Positions 1-10,600 of a stretch of 64,000 nucleotides of DNA are shown here, one piece after another (position 1 is the stretch's first letter; the number at the start of each line of letters is the position of its first letter). The stretch comes from Primula veris (taxonomy: Eukaryota; Streptophyta; Magnoliopsida; Ericales; Primulaceae), in NCBI GenBank assembly GCA_963682055.1, contig OY821743.1, forward strand, positions 12,288,566 to 12,352,565. The letters run 5' to 3'. The notes beneath the pieces were generated by a model. The model was given only the letters and a program-made list of their open reading frames with translations, was not told the DNA's origin and did not search any database. Position numbers and translations under genes: made by a program.

Positions 1-1256
1 GTCTATGGGGTGCTTTTTTTTTAACTCTATAGTTATGATTAAAGTGTTGAGGAAGATGCCCTCAATACATGCCGGGGAACTAAAAATAATTACCAGAGTG
101 GTTGTTGAATTATTTTTTTAATACAATAACTATAAATGAATGGTATAAAAAAAAATTTAAAGGTTAAAACTTAACTCACTTATCCATTGAATGAATAGTA
201 TAATTCCCATAGTGGTTGTTGAATTATTTTTTTACACTTTTTTGTAATATGACTATATATGAAAATACACACAAACATTTATTTATAAAATCTTGTAACA
301 GTACCTTAAATATGCAATTAATTAATGAAAAAGTTAAAGAGTAACCTAATATTAATTAAATAAAGAGTAAAATTCGAACTAGTGACCTTATGGACACGAA
401 AACTTTATATTTACTATTTGAACTAAGTTACTATTTGTACTGTTAATATATAAAACCTTAAACTTACGAATTTTTATATATATTTTTAAATTATTTTTTT
501 TATGGGGCTGGCACCCGTTGCCTCCACAGGTTTGGTTTCGCCCTTGCATCCATGAGTTATTATAATTTTTGTAATGGGAAAAGTATAAAACCCATAAATT
601 ATTTCAAGAAATGAAAGAAAAGTTATACTAATAAGGTTATATATATCCTTCCCCCATAAAGGTATTGTTGTAGAAAATTGTAAAATATATTATACAACAT
701 GTATAACCTAGGTATAGAAACATAATTAAACTTAAAGCTTCAATAAATTGTACTAAGTTCTCATTTCTCTCCGTTTTGCCAGCCCAAAATCTATCCATCA
801 CAAATAACGTGTGATACGGAAAAATTGTACAAGAATATATAGTACTCATGCTAGTCTTTCTGGAAAAGAGTTAAGATATGCATCCCTGAGGTCTCATTAG
901 TAAAAGATGAATGTTGGCTAGATTCAACAACCTTGGGATTCTGTGTTAGACAACACAAAATGGCAGTGAAGATAACATAACCTGAGGATATTATTTGTAC
1001 ATCTGTATACTCAACTTCGTAGGTATATACTTAGTCTGATTTTATTTATTTATTTTCTTAGCAGTGTAAGTATTTATTTCACCGAAGTTTTCATTGTTTA
1101 AAGTTGATTTAATCTATACCAAGGTCTTTATGATCGTTCGTTACTAATAAAATAGTGGGTGTTTAACCACCAATTTATATAAAAAGAAAAGCATATACTA
1201 GATCTAGATACGTCACTAATTTCCATCTTTGGTGTTGGTTTAGTGATACTACGTTC
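1..1256. other. Upstream flank of peroxidase unit A, no gene
   Basis: I see no gene here. Stretches match the flank of unit C at about 43,145-43,690, for example the segment around an attaaagtgttga core near 40, a run around cttatactaataaggttata, and the tctcattag region near 890. Relative to unit C, this copy has roughly 500 extra bases between about 70 and 590, which contain two copies of a short motif beginning agtggttgttgaatt (near 100 and 200). The short open frames here look like chance in AT-rich DNA. Confidence 0.6.
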
Positions 1257-1949
1257 TGGCGAGGGAATGTCGACATCCCCTCGTCCGGGGCAATACCATC
1301 ACCACAGCATGTTATCCGGGTCTGTCAATCATAGGCCACGTATCACCCCGGATCTGGATGGACCGGTATGTGACCACGCCGACCTAGAAAGCGTATCAAG
1401 TACGCTTTCCCAATTAATGTTGCTGCTCCCTGGGGGGACCCTTTATATGTTTCATCGACGTGGCCCAATCACAGGCCAGCCCCTGTGGGCCCCGGAAAAG
1501 GACAGTACCCTTGTCAGAGTCATAAATGACTCTGACGCCGTTGGATCAACACTTGACAGTACAGTGATCCAAGGGCTAATACACCTCTGATCACACTATA
1601 AATACCCCCACTAATACCACTTAGAGGGGGACGCACAAATATAGAGAGAAGAGATAAAGCTAAAATCACCCGGACCGCCTAAATACGACATCTGACAGGC
1701 GACACCACAAGTTGTAACCGGCCCGATCCCTCACCTTTAACTATATTTCTACTTTCAGTCCCCACTAATATTGACTTGATCGTTTGAGAGGGAAAATCTG
1801 GTTCCAACCCCGGGCCCCTGTTCGTTTCTTGTGCAGGCACGAAGAGCGCCTCGTCACCGAAGCAGACACAATCCACAACAGACACCTCGAAAGATCGGAG
1901 CTGACGCGAATTGATTAAGCCGAGTTTGGGAAGAAAATCAGGCTCGCCA
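1257..1949 (+). mobile_element. Solo LTR of the Tat-type Gypsy family
   Basis: This 693-bp block is bounded by TGGCGAG and CTCGCCA and matches, in inverse orientation and with clear divergence, the 686-bp LTRs at 44,223 and 54,523. It reads in the element's sense direction on the plus strand, with a TATAAATA box at 1,597-1,604 followed by the same ACTAATACCA stretch as in the complete element. Flanks are CGTTC on the left and CGCTC on the right, a probable 5-bp target duplication with one change. No internal region is present, so this is an LTR-LTR recombination product. Two short open frames inside it are not genes. Confidence 0.85.
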
Positions 1950-2519
1950 CGCTCCATGCTAGTCTGATTGCTGGTTTTAAAATGCTAACAAGAAATAGTG
2001 TTATTTTCACCATTAAGGGTGTGAATAAAACCGCCCACCCTGGCCGGGACCAATTTTCTTGGGATTTTGATTGGTGAAGACTTTTGGTTCTCAAAGCAAG
2101 TATAAAGAAAAACCGGTTGTTTTAGGCCGCATTATCTTCCTTGTAATCATTCTCCATAAATTTACATTCATAAACACAATTTTCTCTCTTTAAATTATAT
2201 ATTTACACTACACATACCTCATGAAATAGCAAAAAATAATAATATATTATATAAAATTTGTAAGGAGCGAACTTGTTTCCTTATCTCTAAAGGAGAGAGT
2301 GTGTTAATTAATTATAATGAAAAATATTAAAGAGAAGATTGTGTTTCAATTTTTCTAGTCTTAACTAAATTGGGAGTCATTTGACCTAATGTGTATGTTT
2401 CAAGGTTACTAATTTTCTTTAGAGTTAATTAATTTGGCAATCTAATATTGACTTCGATGAAAATGGAACTTTATGACCATACGACACACTAAGTGTTACT
2501 TAATACAGTGACGGCCGGT

Positions 2520-2692
2520 CACTACAAAATAATGTTAATTTTGTAATAGTGAAATTCTGTCACAAAACTGTCATAATTGACTATTCTGTTATCAACTGTC
2601 ACAAATTGACTGTTCTGTCACAAAACCGTCACAAAAACCGTAACTAATAAAATCGTCATAATTTTCGTAGCTATTTGATTTTTTTTTTAGTG
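2520..2692. mobile_element. CACTA-type MITE, 173 bp
   Basis: The element starts CACTACAAAA and ends TTTTTTAGTG, so its termini are inverted and begin CACTA. It is flanked by the 3-bp duplication GGT (2,517-2,519 and 2,693-2,695), as expected of CACTA transposons. The interior repeats a gtcacaaa/ctgtcacaa motif. The paralogous site in unit B near 34,700 reads ggccggt directly followed by acgtatatg, an empty site, which supports the boundaries. It has no coding capacity. Confidence 0.8.
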
Positions 2693-3404
2693 GGTATATG
2701 ATCGTGTCGGTATTAATTCTAGTTAACATTCTATTCTATTTGAACATAAAGCTCCATTTTTGTATGATCATATAGTAAAATTATTGCGTCTTCTACCAAA
2801 AATAATAATGTCCATCCAATTGACTAAAAAGTTTTTTTTTTTTATAATAAATTGTCTAAAAGTCTGATTACTTAGTTTTGCCACCAAAAGTCTAAATACT
2901 TGGTCGGCAAGCTTAAAACTTTTCCTTTTGTTGTGAACTTAGAACTAAGCCCATGACATTTTATTAGATGTATCATGTAGTAATAATTAAGGTCCATGAT
3001 ATTTTAGCACGTTTGATTTTTTTTGTTGAAATGTTTATTAGAAGTTAATATTCCATTATACACCATGCATGCATGTTCACTTCACCATTTAGTCATGAAG
3101 TGTTCTTATATATCGTAGCGTACATGTATTGGTCTATCGTCAATTTGGTTTTTTTTGTCTTTTCTAAATTGTTAGTAGTACAGTGTGGTAACTGGTACCA
3201 ATTATGGCTTGAGGGTAAATTGAAAATTTCCCGGAGTCCCAACTTTAAGAGAATAATTATGTCAAAACAAAACCTAAGAACAAAAAATTATGTCAAGTTA
3301 TATATACTCACATTTTCAACTTCAAGAACTCAAGGACATGCATCTCTTTCTATTGTCTATAATTTTACACGTGTTCTTATATACTTTTTCAGTTTCCATT
3401 CAAT

Positions 3405-3518
3405 AACTTGTATCAAAATTTTCGAAATGAATTTTTTAAAATCTAATCATAGAATTTAACATTTGAATTATATGATCAACTTTTGAAAATTTTTATTCCG
3501 ACAATTTTGATACAAGTT
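3405..3518. repeat. Palindromic MITE-like hairpin, copy 1
   Basis: The ends are near-perfect inverted repeats (AACTTGTATCAAAATT and its complement AATTTTGATACAAGTT), and complementarity continues towards the middle with mismatches, so the ~114 bp could fold as one long hairpin. A diverged copy of the same size lies at 15,013-15,127 in Prx1 intron 1. Target duplication is unclear. Confidence 0.55.
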
Positions 3519-3720
3519 TTTTGATGATTCTAGGCCCGTGTCTCTCGAACTTAGTCCAAAATCCGGAACCTGACCAAATGTCTAAATATAAAACTTGGAA
3601 AAAAAACAGGGATTGTGACCACCACATGCCTGGTGCCTGCCTCGATATTTCATTGCTGAAAAGTTTACATTAGAATATTGAATAGTTATTATTTTTCTTT
3701 TCCTTTAAAAAAAGAAAGAC

Positions 3721-4983
3721 TGAAATTCCTATCCGTTGTTCTAGATGCAGTTTTGCAGTAAGGTTCCAAGTGGGGTTGGAACTGCAGTTTGAACCAAGTG
3801 TATAAGGTTTCAAGTGAGGTTGGAACTGCAGTTGGAACCAAGTGTATTAATGGACAGAAACTGTTTTAAAATTAAATGTACTTGGAAATAATTCACACGC
3901 ACATTTAACAACGGAGTTCACCTAACTAGGCTACGTCTCCGGGGCACTTACCCAGATTATGATATTATAAAAAGCTTACAATATATGACTCAAGTCTTAA
4001 TGAAAAACTTAGACTCCCTCTATGTTTTTCTGCCTATCACTATATTGCTCCTACTCTATAACTATCACTTATAAATCAATGGCATCCCACCATTGTTTTT
4101 CTTTTTAAAGCTCACGTGTATTCTCTCTAAAAAATAAGTTCTTTATAATTTAGAACACACAACTTTACAAGCTTAAGTTACTAAGTATATAAACAAGTAA
4201 AAACAATCTTCTATCTTCAATATCTTTTGATTGCTTTTGACTTGGTTGATTAGCTTCAATCTCTCCAAGTATCACGAGATTCTTCAGCATGGATTGACTC
4301 TAATCATCTTTGATTAACACCTGTTTAGTAACACACTTGAAAGTAGGAGTTAATCTTTTCCTTTGAAAGGAAACATATAAAGATATGATCTCTTAAAGAT
4401 AATATCTTTTCATAAACATATGAAACATTTAACTCCACATATCAATCAATCTTTATACATATCTTTACTGAATATTATAAGAATCAAAAGATTGAATCAA
4501 GTGATAAGGACAAGCATAAGAATAGAGATATATAAATTTAAAAGGAAACATAACCTTATAAACTAATCTCTTTATATCTTTTATAAACATCTTTCCTTAA
4601 CACATTAGTATTCTCAATAAACACATATACACGTTTAAGACCTTATGAGAATATATCCTACATACTTTAAAACAAATGATTAGCATTAAACAATTAGTAA
4701 TGTAGAATAATGAAACAAGACAGAATTCTGTTTTAACAGCAGGTTGAACTGTGGTTGCAACTGAGGTTGCAACTGGTACTTGAAACCTGTCACCACAGGT
4801 TGTGACTAAGGTTGTAACCAGTACTTGAAACCTAATACTACTAACTTAGTAGGTTGTAACTGAGGTTGCAACTGGTACTTGGAACCTGTCAATCCTGTCT
4901 TAGTTCTTAATAACAGTTAGGATTTATTTAGTAAAAACCAATAGACAATTAACAATATTTAGACCAGAAATCTGGTCCTAACA
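3721..4983 (-). repeat. 3' LTR of the SIRE-like element
   Basis: 1,263-bp long terminal repeat, TG...CA ends. On the element strand it is preceded by the polypurine tract at about 4,984-4,998. It contains two clusters of gttg(c/g)aac-type repeats (3,762-3,845 and 4,738-4,890). Confidence 0.93.
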
Positions 4984-5356
4984 ATCTCCCCCTTTGTCAT
5001 TGGTTTTGACAAATCAATAAAGTTTATAAATCATCCCAACCACCTGCAAATTCCATATCAGTAAGCTCCCCCTGTATGTTAGAATTGCAGGCAAAATATA
5101 TAAGCACAATGTATGTGCACACAATTAGTTTTCAGACCTGTTGACCTGTTTCAAGTTTAAAGGCATTCATACTTCAACAAGATATCAAGATATTTGCAGA
5201 AGGAAATTGCAGAATGATTAAAGCCAAACAGGCATAAACTTGTCTTAATACAGCAGAATTGAAGAACAGATTAAAGTCTTGAAAACATCAAAATGAAACA
5301 AAACATAAAACAAAAGCATAAACTTCACTCCCCCTATTTGTCAGCAACCATTGGAA

Positions 5357-6643
5357 TTAGTCACTTGGAATATCACACTGTGGGGGTCTTTCTCTTAGAG
5401 GATTCTGCCTTACCACTTCTTCATCTTCTGCATTGGCATCCTCACTGCTGATTGAAACACCATCACTATCATCATCATCCTCACTCTCAATAATATCCAC
5501 CAGCAGCTTATTGATTTGATAATCATCAGCATCCAATTCAGCTCTCCTTTCTTGATTATAAGCCAGCTTCTGGAGTAAGTACCACTTTACTCCTTTCTTC
5601 TTTGCTGAAGGAGCAGATGAAGGTTCTTCTTCCTTTTCTTTCCCTTTGTCCCCAGAAATATCATTGACATGTCCTTCCTTCAGTAGTTTGGCAGAAATAT
5701 AAAGAGCAGAGGGACAATCTGTGATTGGTTCATGAGTGATACTAATGGGAGAATCTCTATGCATAGAAGAGACTTGGCCCAGAAGAAGACTAGATATGAG
5801 GCAAGGGAAAGGAAGCAGAATGGATGGTGAATTATCATCACTAAATTCCTTTATAAGATTAAAGATATGATGGCCAAAGTTGATGGGTAGTGAAGACATA
5901 ATCCTGTATAGAAAAATAGCCATATCTTTGTTGACTTTGGAAGATTGTTTGGTGGGTGTCCAGTTAAACCTAGCAAATTTGTGCAACACAGCAGCACTTA
6001 ATGTGAGAGATGATGTTTTGATGGAATGACCATCAAACCTATTGTTCTTCCCAGTTAGAATTAAAGCTAGAATTTCTAAATCTGGTTCAGCATTGTTGTC
6101 TACAGTAGGACTGGGACAACACAGATAGTCATTAATCAACTTAGGGGTGAAATCCAAAGTTACACCTCTCAAAAACACTCTTCCATACTTAGGATTACCC
6201 TCTTCAAAGACACCACTGCTTAAATTGGAATAGAATTCTTTTACAACAGCAGGGTAATAGGAGTCTGCATAACAAACAGTTTTGGCTAAGCCAACAGCAG
6301 AGAGTAATTTCTCAACATACACTTGTATGTGAGGATAGCTAACTAAATTAAGCCTTCTTTCACACAGAATTTCTTTACTAGCCATTCCCCTAAACCTCCT
6401 ATATGTTGTCCTACTCCAGAAACGAGGATCAACATTATTGTTTGTTGGAACATACTCAAACTTAGCAGTAACAGGGTCATTATCAAAATTCCTTCTAGCA
6501 CGCTTCTTAGTGCGCTTAATTTTGGGTGAGGAAGACTCACTTACCTTTGATTTGGAACCTTGACGTGATGGAGATTTATTCATAAAATCTCTGAGGGTGC
6601 AATCATCATCAGAATTGGGGTTTTTAGAAGGGTTTGATGACAT
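5357..6643 (-). CDS. Envelope-like protein of the SIRE-like element
   Basis: This 428-residue frame lies between pol and the 3' LTR, where SIRE1-type Copia elements carry their so-called envelope-like ORF. The N-terminus is rich in Ser, Lys and Arg, including a basic stretch KIKRTKKRARR near residue 42 that looks like a nuclear localisation signal. The centre (about 70-330) resembles the putative plant transposon protein domain seen in SIRE and Athila elements, including a VVKEFYSNL motif near residue 133. The C-terminus (about 330-428) is acidic. I see no clear signal peptide or fusion-type membrane segment, so an envelope role is unproven. It is intact. The start has several GTTGCAAC-type repeats directly upstream. 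Confidence 0.8.
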   Translation of the reverse strand: MSSNPSKNPNSDDDCTLRDFMNKSPSRQGSKSKVSESSSPKIKRTKKRARRNFDNDPVTAKFEYVPTNNNVDPRFWSRTTYRRFRGMASKEILCERRLNLVSYPHIQVYVEKLLSAVGLAKTVCYADSYYPAVVKEFYSNLSSGVFEEGNPKYGRVFLRGVTLDFTPKLINDYLCCPSPTVDNNAEPDLEILALILTGKNNRFDGHSIKTSSLTLSAAVLHKFARFNWTPTKQSSKVNKDMAIFLYRIMSSLPINFGHHIFNLIKEFSDDNSPSILLPFPCLISSLLLGQVSSMHRDSPISITHEPITDCPSALYISAKLLKEGHVNDISGDKGKEKEEEPSSAPSAKKKGVKWYLLQKLAYNQERRAELDADDYQINKLLVDIIESEDDDDSDGVSISSEDANAEDEEVVRQNPLRERPPQCDIPSD

Positions 6644-7268
6644 GGTTGCAACTGGGGTTAGAACCTTACTTAGAACCTTGCAGTGGGTTTCTACAGCAAG
6701 CCTAGGGTTTTACAGAGATGAGAGAGAGAGAGTTATTCTGTAAAAAGTAATTGATTTCGGATAGTAAAAAGATGTTTGTATAAATAGCAATAAAGACCAT
6801 ATCTTTTTGAAATTGGAAATAGATACATGCAAATCAATTAAGCAGCATATTTTGGCTTAAAAATAGGAAGTAGTTTATCAACAGATTTTAAAAGAAAATC
6901 ATACTAAGATTACGCAAGAGACAGTTGGCAATAAGATAACTTCAGCCAATTAAACAGATAAACATTCCTTTTTCAAAACAGATTCATCCAAAATTTGAAA
7001 AATCAAACATTGAAGCTTTAAGGAAACTTGACTTGATTCAAGATAAAGAACACTTAAACAGATATCTAACTTTTAGGAAAACACAAGAAACCTAGCAATT
7101 TACTCACGAAAATATGTTTATCAAAGAATAACTCTAATAAAGATTAAATTTTAGGAGCTTAAATTGAGCAAATCCGTTTTTATTTCTACACAAAAACTAG
7201 TTTGATGACCTCAGCAAGGAAAGAGTATAAGTGATGTCAAAATTTTACAAGACTTTGTCTTGACAGCT

Positions 7269-7500
7269 ATAACATAGACTGAGGTTTCAACAGATGTTTC
7301 AACTGAGCTTGCAACCAGTATTTTTAACACGAGGTTTCAACTGATGTTGCAACTGAGCTTGCAACCAGTATTTTTAACACGAGGTTTCAACTGATGTTGC
7401 AACTGAACTTCCAACCAACTATTGAGAGTGTGAGGTTTCAACTGATGTTGCAACTGAACTTGCAACCATCATCTAAAAAATTGCACTTTGTGCTTGCAAC
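7269..7500. repeat. Array of gttgcaac-type repeats in the SIRE leader
   Basis: Four near-copies of a ~58-bp unit each contain tttcaactgatgttgcaact followed by gaacttgcaacca or similar. The core GTTGCAAC is a perfect 8-bp palindrome. The same core occurs in the LTRs, before the envelope-like ORF and inside gag-pol (about 9,394-9,456, 11,041-11,140 and 11,517-11,545). Confidence 0.85.
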
Positions 7501-7668
7501 TCTATTACCAGAGAGGTTTTTTAAGGACAAGTTACCTCACATCTGTTTTTGAGGCACCAAAAAAAGCGGCTTTTTCAAGACAAAAACATCATAGCTCAAA
7601 ATAAGACTTTAACCTTAGAAATAAAACTTATTAAAGGTACTCAATACAGACATATTTAGCAAAAGTAT

Positions 7669-10600
7669 TCAATTAGATTGATAATGACATACCCCTATGT
7701 CACTTCTTAATGATTCAAACTTGTTTGTATCAAGGGGCTTTGTGAAAATATCTGCTAATTGTCTTTCAGTTGAAACATGTTCTAAAATTAAGCTCTTTTC
7801 TTCAACTAGTTCTCTAATAAAATGATGCCTTAGATCAATATGTTTGGTTCTGGAATGTTGAACTGGATTTTTAGCTAAATCTATAGCACTTTTGTTATCA
7901 CAAAACAGAGTTAATATCTCTTGTTTAACATTATAATCAGTTAACATTTGTTTCATCCAAATTAGTTGAGTGCATCCACTTCCAGCTGCAACATATTCTG
8001 CCTCAGCAGTAGATAAAGATATGCAATTTTGCTTTTTACTGAACCAAGAAACAAGATTGTTTCCAAAATAAAAACAACCACCAGAAGTACTCTTTCTATC
8101 ATCTATGTTTCCTGCCCAATCTGCATCACAGTAGCCACTAAGAAAATGGTTTGTATCTTTAGAATACCATAGGCCTAGATGAGGTGTTCCTTTTACATAC
8201 CTTAGAATTCTTTTGACAGCTAGAAGATGAGGTTCTAAAGGATTTGCTTGATATCTGGCACAAACTCCTACACTTAAGCAAAGATCTGGTCTACTAGCAG
8301 TTAAATACAGCAAACTTCCAATCATGGATCTATAAAGACTGGGACAGACATTTTTACCTTTATCATTTTTGGACAGTTTAAGGGTAGTACTCATAGGGGT
8401 TCTCTTCTCTTTACTCTCACTCAGACCAAACTTTTTAACAAGATTGTCTGCATACTTACTTTGGCACAGAAAAATGCCTTTCTCATTCTGTTTAACTTGC
8501 AATCCTAGAAAGTAAGTTAGTTCACCTCCTCCACTCATTTCAAATTCATTCTTCATGTCAGAAATGAATTCTTTTATTCTGTTATTAGAAGTAGAACCAA
8601 AAACAATGTCATCAACATAGATTTGAGCAATTATTATGTCCTTTGTGGTTTTCTTAGTAAACAGAGTTTTATCAACTCCCCCTCTGTTAAAACCTTTTTC
8701 AATCAAGTACTTGGTTAATCTATCATACCAAGCTCTAGGAGCTTGTTTTAGACCATACAAGGCCTTTTTCAACAAATAGACATGTTCAGGAAAGTTAGGA
8801 TCCTCAAATCCCTTAGGTTGACAAACATAAACTTCTTCATTAATCACACCATTCAGAAAAGCACTCTTTATGTCAAGTTGAAACAGTTTAAAATCATACA
8901 GACATGCAAGAGACAGCAGCATTCTAATGGATTCAATTCTAGCTACTGGAGCAAAGGTTTCATCAAAGTCAATTCCCTCAATTTGTGTATAACCCTGAGC
9001 TACCAACCTAGCTTTATTCCTGATAATCACTCCATCCTCATCACTTTTATTTCTAAAAATCCATTTAGTTCCTATAACATTTTTATTAGAAGGTCTGGGT
9101 ACTAAAGTCCATACATCATTTCTCTCAAATTGGGCCAATTCATCCTGCATGGCTAAAATCCATTCACTATCTTCTAGAGCTTCTTTTATATTCTTAGGTT
9201 CTAACTGAGAGATATAACAAGCAAAGTGAACAACATTATTTCTTTTACCTCTGGTTTTCATACCTGAAGTAACTTCTCCTATGACATTGTCAAGAGAATG
9301 ATTTTTCTGAGTCCTTACATAGCGAGGCCTGCTAGTTGACTGAGCATGAGAACTTTCTTCTTCTTCTTCTTCAGATTCAACAGCATTTTGGGTTTCAACT
9401 GTGGTTCCAACCTCAGTTCCAACCTCAGTTGTAACCTCAGTTGCAACTGGACTTTCAACCACTCTGGGACTTCCAGTTTGTTGTGTTTCTTCTTTCTCTT
9501 TTTCTGTAGTCTCAGCCTGTTCATTATCACCTGTAATCTCATCAACAGTTTTTAGGTCATCAAATAACACATTATAAGATTCCATAACACAGTTTGTTCT
9601 TTGATTGAAGACTCTAAATGCTCTACTGTTCTGAGCATAACCAAGAAAAATCCCTTTATCACTTTTAGAGTCAAATTTACCAAGATGCTCTCTATCTCTG
9701 AGAATATAGCAAACACATCCAAACACTTGAAAATACTTTACATTGGGTTTTCTACCTTTCCATATTTCATAAGCTGTCATGGAAGTACCTTTAGTAATAT
9801 AAACTCTATTAACAATATGACAGGCAGTATTAACAGCTTCAGCCCAAAATCTATTGGCAAGTTTCTTAGAGTTAAGCATTACTCTAGCCATTTCCTGAAT
9901 GGTTCTATTTTTCCTTTCAACTATGCCATTTTGCTGTGGAGTCTTAGGAGCAGAGAACTCATGACATATTCCTAAGGAGTTGCAGAATTCTTTAAACCTG
10001 ATATTTTCAAATTCAGTTCCATGATCACTTCTAATCCTAGCAATATTACCACTAGTGGAACCTTTTTCAACTTGCAGTTTTAAGCACAGAGTTTTGAATA
10101 GTTCAAAAGTTTCAGACTTATCCTTTAAGAACACTACCCAAGAGTATCTAGAGAAATCATCTACAACTACTAGAATGTACTTCTTACCACCTATACTGGC
10201 AGTTTGCATAGGACCCATCAAGTCAATGTGAAGAAGTTCTAAGACTCTTTTAGTGTAGATTAGACTAGTACTTTTGTGTATACTTTTGGTTTGTTTTCCT
10301 ATAGCACAATCACCACAGACACTTTGAGTTTTAGCACTGAGTTTAGGAATTCCTCTTATCAACTCCTTTTTAACAAGCTTATCTAAAGTTTTGTAATTCA
10401 CATGCCCAAGCCTTTTATGCCAAATATCTGCATTATTAGTAATAGCTTGATTACACCTACTTTGAGGCAATTCTTTTTCAGCTTTTTCAAACACATAGCA
10501 ACTGTTGGTTGATCTAACTCCAGTCATGATTAAATCATTGTTAAGATTAGTAATTAGACACCTTTCTTTGTCAAATTTAACAGTCATTTCATTATCACAG

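Larger units (their letters stand above)
1950..3720. other. Promoter-distal flank of Prx1, no gene
   Basis: No gene is supported. From about 2,030 the sequence resembles 43,720 onward (around gattggtgaagacttttggt), and 2,700-3,100 resembles both 34,720-35,060 and 44,060-44,220 plus 55,209-55,260. The segment around 3,610-3,665 (cctgcctcgatatttcattg) recurs at 42,160 and 55,540. This is the ancestral upstream region of the peroxidase, now cut off from Prx1 by the retrotransposon that starts at 3,721. An open frame at 3,073-3,459 has no recognisable domain and is rejected. Confidence 0.6.

Noticed and set aside
500..550. GC-richer ggctggcacccgttgcctcc segment as a gene or tRNA fragment
   Set aside because: No tRNA cloverleaf or open frame; looks like part of an unnamed dispersed repeat.
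1243..1590. Open frame of 115 codons at the left end
   Set aside because: Lies within the solo LTR and corresponds to non-coding LTR sequence in the complete element.
3073..3459. 128-codon open frame upstream of Prx1
   Set aside because: No domain, AT-rich, frame not conserved in the paralogous flanks at 35,030 and 55,215.
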